This document shows, piece after piece, positions 5,165 through 6,730 of a DNA stretch of 6,730 nt. Under the pieces are notes generated by a model, which saw nothing but the letters and a program-made list of their open reading frames with translations, was not told where the DNA came from and made no database searches. The position numbers and the translations under genes were made by a program. Source of the stretch: Dehalococcoidia bacterium (GTDB lineage: Bacteria; Chloroflexota; Dehalococcoidia; UBA3495); the NCBI GenBank assembly GCA_028822675.1, contig JAPKDE010000142.1, forward strand, positions 1-6,730, written 5' to 3'. Each line of letters begins with the position of its first letter. The first letter of the stretch is position 1.

Positions 5165-6340
5165 GTGTCTGCTGACAACTCGGTATTGGTGCTTGGGGCT
5201 GGCATATTTGGATTGACGGCCGCCTTGGAGTTACATCAGCGCGGATATCGAGTGACGGTGGCAGATCCCGGCCCGGTCCCCCATCCTCTGGCGGCTTCCA
5301 ACGATGTCAGTCGCATGGTGCGCATGGACTATGGCGGCGATGGCCTTTATTCGTCGTTGGGTGCGGAGGCGATTGAGGGTTGGCACCGCTGGAATGCTCG
5401 TTGGGGAAGAGACCTTTATCACGAGGATGGGTTTCTGCTTATGACCAGCGACCCCATGGCTGCCGGGTCGTTTGAGCAGGACTCGTATACCCTCCTGACT
5501 GAGCGTGGCTTTCCACTTGAAAAGCTATCAGCCGGAGACCTGGCACAGCGTTACCCGCATTGGAACTCAGACCACTACATAGACGGGTACTTCAACCCCA
5601 GGGCTGGTTGGGCGGAAGCCGGCAAAATCACCGCTGCCCTGGCTCAGGACGCCGTTAATTCTGGCATCTCGATTGTGACCGGGTTCGCCGCGGCCCGTTT
5701 GCTACAGGACGGCGTTCGAGTGACCGGCGCTGCGACATCGGACGGCAGAGAATTGCTGGCTGATTGGGTTTTGGTGGCTGCCGGGGTGTGGACCACAGTT
5801 TTGCTTCCGGAGCTTGCTGACCGGATGTGGCCGGTGGGGCAACCCATCTTCTACTTCAAACCGTCAGATGTGGATAGCTACAGGGCCCCGTCATTCCCGC
5901 CTTGGGGCGCGGATATTCCTCGTAGCGGCTGGTACGGTTTTCCGGCCAACACTGATGGCGTCGTCAAGATGGCCAACCATGGGCCGGGCCTGAGAGTCCA
6001 CCCGGACGCGGATAGAGTGACACTGCCAGAGCAAGAAGCCCATTGCCGCGCGTTCCTGGCCGAGTCACTGCCATCTCTGGCGGCACTACCGCTGCACGGC
6101 AGCAAGATGTGTCTCTACTGCGACACCTGGGATGGCGACTTCTGGATCAGTCGTGACCCTGCCAGGCAGGGCTTGGTGGTGTCCACCGGCGGCAGTGGGC
6201 ATGCCTTTAAGTTTGGCCCGGTGCTGGGCGGACTGGCCGCGGACGCTTTGGAAGGAATCGACAACCCCTATACGGAGCGTTTTGCATGGCGTCCTCTGGG
6301 TGAGATCAAAAGTGAGGAAATTCGCTATACGGGCGAATAG
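5165..6340 (+). CDS. FAD-dependent oxidoreductase, monomeric sarcosine oxidase/N-methyl amino acid oxidase-like (DAO family)
   Basis: A 391-aa flavoenzyme, the length of monomeric sarcosine oxidase (MSOX, about 390). The ADP-binding motif GAGIFG is at 11-16 after a beta strand, with acidic D34 ending the second strand to bind ribose. C316 in KMCLYCDTWDGDFWISRDP aligns by eye with the MSOX cysteine that carries covalent FAD, K349 in SGHAFKF with the active-site Lys348 region, R50 with the flavin-ring Arg49 region, and K268 (VVKMANHG) with Lys265, which activates oxygen. The enzyme should oxidise a secondary or N-methyl amine, giving imine and H2O2; the substrate is unknown. The MSOX His45 position appears to be Asn46, so the flavin pocket is not identical. 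The start is GTG at 5165 with a weak GGTGGA (5157-5162); an ATG at 5155 is out of frame and opens six codons only. Its TAG lies one base from the stop of the convergent gene. Confidence 0.9.
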   Translation: MSADNSVLVLGAGIFGLTAALELHQRGYRVTVADPGPVPHPLAASNDVSRMVRMDYGGDGLYSSLGAEAIEGWHRWNARWGRDLYHEDGFLLMTSDPMAAGSFEQDSYTLLTERGFPLEKLSAGDLAQRYPHWNSDHYIDGYFNPRAGWAEAGKITAALAQDAVNSGISIVTGFAAARLLQDGVRVTGAATSDGRELLADWVLVAAGVWTTVLLPELADRMWPVGQPIFYFKPSDVDSYRAPSFPPWGADIPRSGWYGFPANTDGVVKMANHGPGLRVHPDADRVTLPEQEAHCRAFLAESLPSLAALPLHGSKMCLYCDTWDGDFWISRDPARQGLVVSTGGSGHAFKFGPVLGGLAADALEGIDNPYTERFAWRPLGEIKSEEIRYTGE

Positions 6341-6341
6341 C

Positions 6342-6730
6342 TCACACCGCTACGGGAACTTCTTTCAGTCTGGGCATCACCTTTTCGGCGAAGAGCTTCA
6401 TGCTCTTTTCAACCTCATCGTAGGGCATGCCGCCAAAACTGAACGCTGCCAAGTATGATTCACTTCCCGTGCGGCCCCGTGTTTTCATGATTTTCTCGTA
6501 GCACTGTTCAGGAGTTCCCCATACCTGCAAATCCAGGAAAAAGTCCTTTACGTCCTGGTCTCCGTATTGTTCAATCTTCTCGGTGAACTTGCCGTAGTAC
6601 TCGTAGCCTTTGGTCTCTTTCAGGTGATCGCTGTGGAACTCGTAGTGATCCATGATCGAATCCCAGTAATTGCCAATATACTCGCTGGCCATCTCTCGGG
6701 CCGTTTCTTCGTCTTCGTGACAGAACGTGA
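6342..6730 (-). CDS. Luciferase-like (LLM class) flavin-dependent monooxygenase, C-terminal part, cut by window edge
   Basis: The frame is open from the right edge of the window to TGA at 6344-6342, so 128 codons of the C-terminus are visible and the true start lies outside. An ATG at 6692 is internal: upstream codons continue in frame as TFCHEDEETARE, typical of the helix where LLM proteins read 'ETDEEAR'. The segments FFLDLQVWGTPEQCYEKI, SYLAAFSFGGMPYDEVEKSMKLF and a closing EKVMPRL are typical of the C-terminal part of bacterial-luciferase-fold enzymes, which use FMN or F420 to oxidise aldehydes, alkanes, sulfonates or other small organics. The cofactor and active-site region of the TIM barrel is outside the window, so cofactor and substrate cannot be assigned. 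The gene is convergent with the flavoprotein gene, with a single base between stops and no terminator between them. Confidence 0.88.
   Translation of the reverse strand, partial: TFCHEDEETAREMASEYIGNYWDSIMDHYEFHSDHLKETKGYEYYGKFTEKIEQYGDQDVKDFFLDLQVWGTPEQCYEKIMKTRGRTGSESYLAAFSFGGMPYDEVEKSMKLFAEKVMPRLKEVPVAV

Noticed and set aside
1..6730. CRISPR array, tRNA, rRNA, insertion sequence or prophage signals
   Set aside because: No regularly spaced repeats, cloverleaf-like sequence, transposase motif or terminal inverted repeats were found on either strand.

Overview
The window carries seven genes and one gene remnant. Six genes lie on the + strand; the last is on the - strand and runs off the right edge. 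GC content is moderate, spacers are short, and most starts have a clear purine-rich ribosome binding site. The gene mix is a Rieske non-heme-iron oxygenase, a zinc-free quinone-oxidoreductase-type dehydrogenase, a lipase/esterase, a sarcosine-oxidase-like flavoprotein and a luciferase-like flavin monooxygenase. It suggests a heterotroph that oxidises diverse small organic molecules. Marine SAR202-type Chloroflexota are one lineage known for expanded sets of such enzymes, but this is inferred from gene content only and no marker gene is present.

Layout. 117-1466: stand-alone phthalate-dioxygenase-type Rieske oxygenase, followed by a probable terminator. 1693-2676: PIG3-like NAD(P)H:quinone oxidoreductase. 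2744-3199: divergent 3-methyladenine DNA glycosylase I (Tag) relative, whose ribosome binding site sits in a perfect palindrome. 3231-3287: an 18-codon remnant that looks like the N-terminus of a short-chain dehydrogenase. 3395-4345: HSL-family alpha/beta hydrolase, closed by a strong 15-bp-stem terminator. 4502-5110: DsbA/FrnE-family thiol oxidoreductase. 5165-6340: FAD oxidoreductase with the hallmarks of covalent-flavin sarcosine oxidases. 6342-6730 (-): C-terminal part of a luciferase-like monooxygenase, convergent with the flavoprotein gene.

The most notable item is the DsbA-family gene. Its reading frame starts at 4502 with a good ribosome binding site and reads into the family's CPYC active site, but the codon for the first active-site cysteine is TGA (4550-4552). 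The frame then continues with normal coding character to 5110. Immediately after the TGA lies a GC-rich hairpin (4565-4585) with an apical loop GGGT that begins 20 nt after the TGA. This is the spacing and loop composition expected of a bacterial SECIS element. The best reading is a selenoprotein with a U-P-Y-C redox centre. A gene call using standard stops would lose the active site and start falsely at 4586.

The genes do not form one obvious pathway. They look like a cluster of individually transcribed or paired oxidative enzymes. The selenoprotein and flavoprotein genes (54 bp apart, same strand) are the most likely co-transcribed pair.
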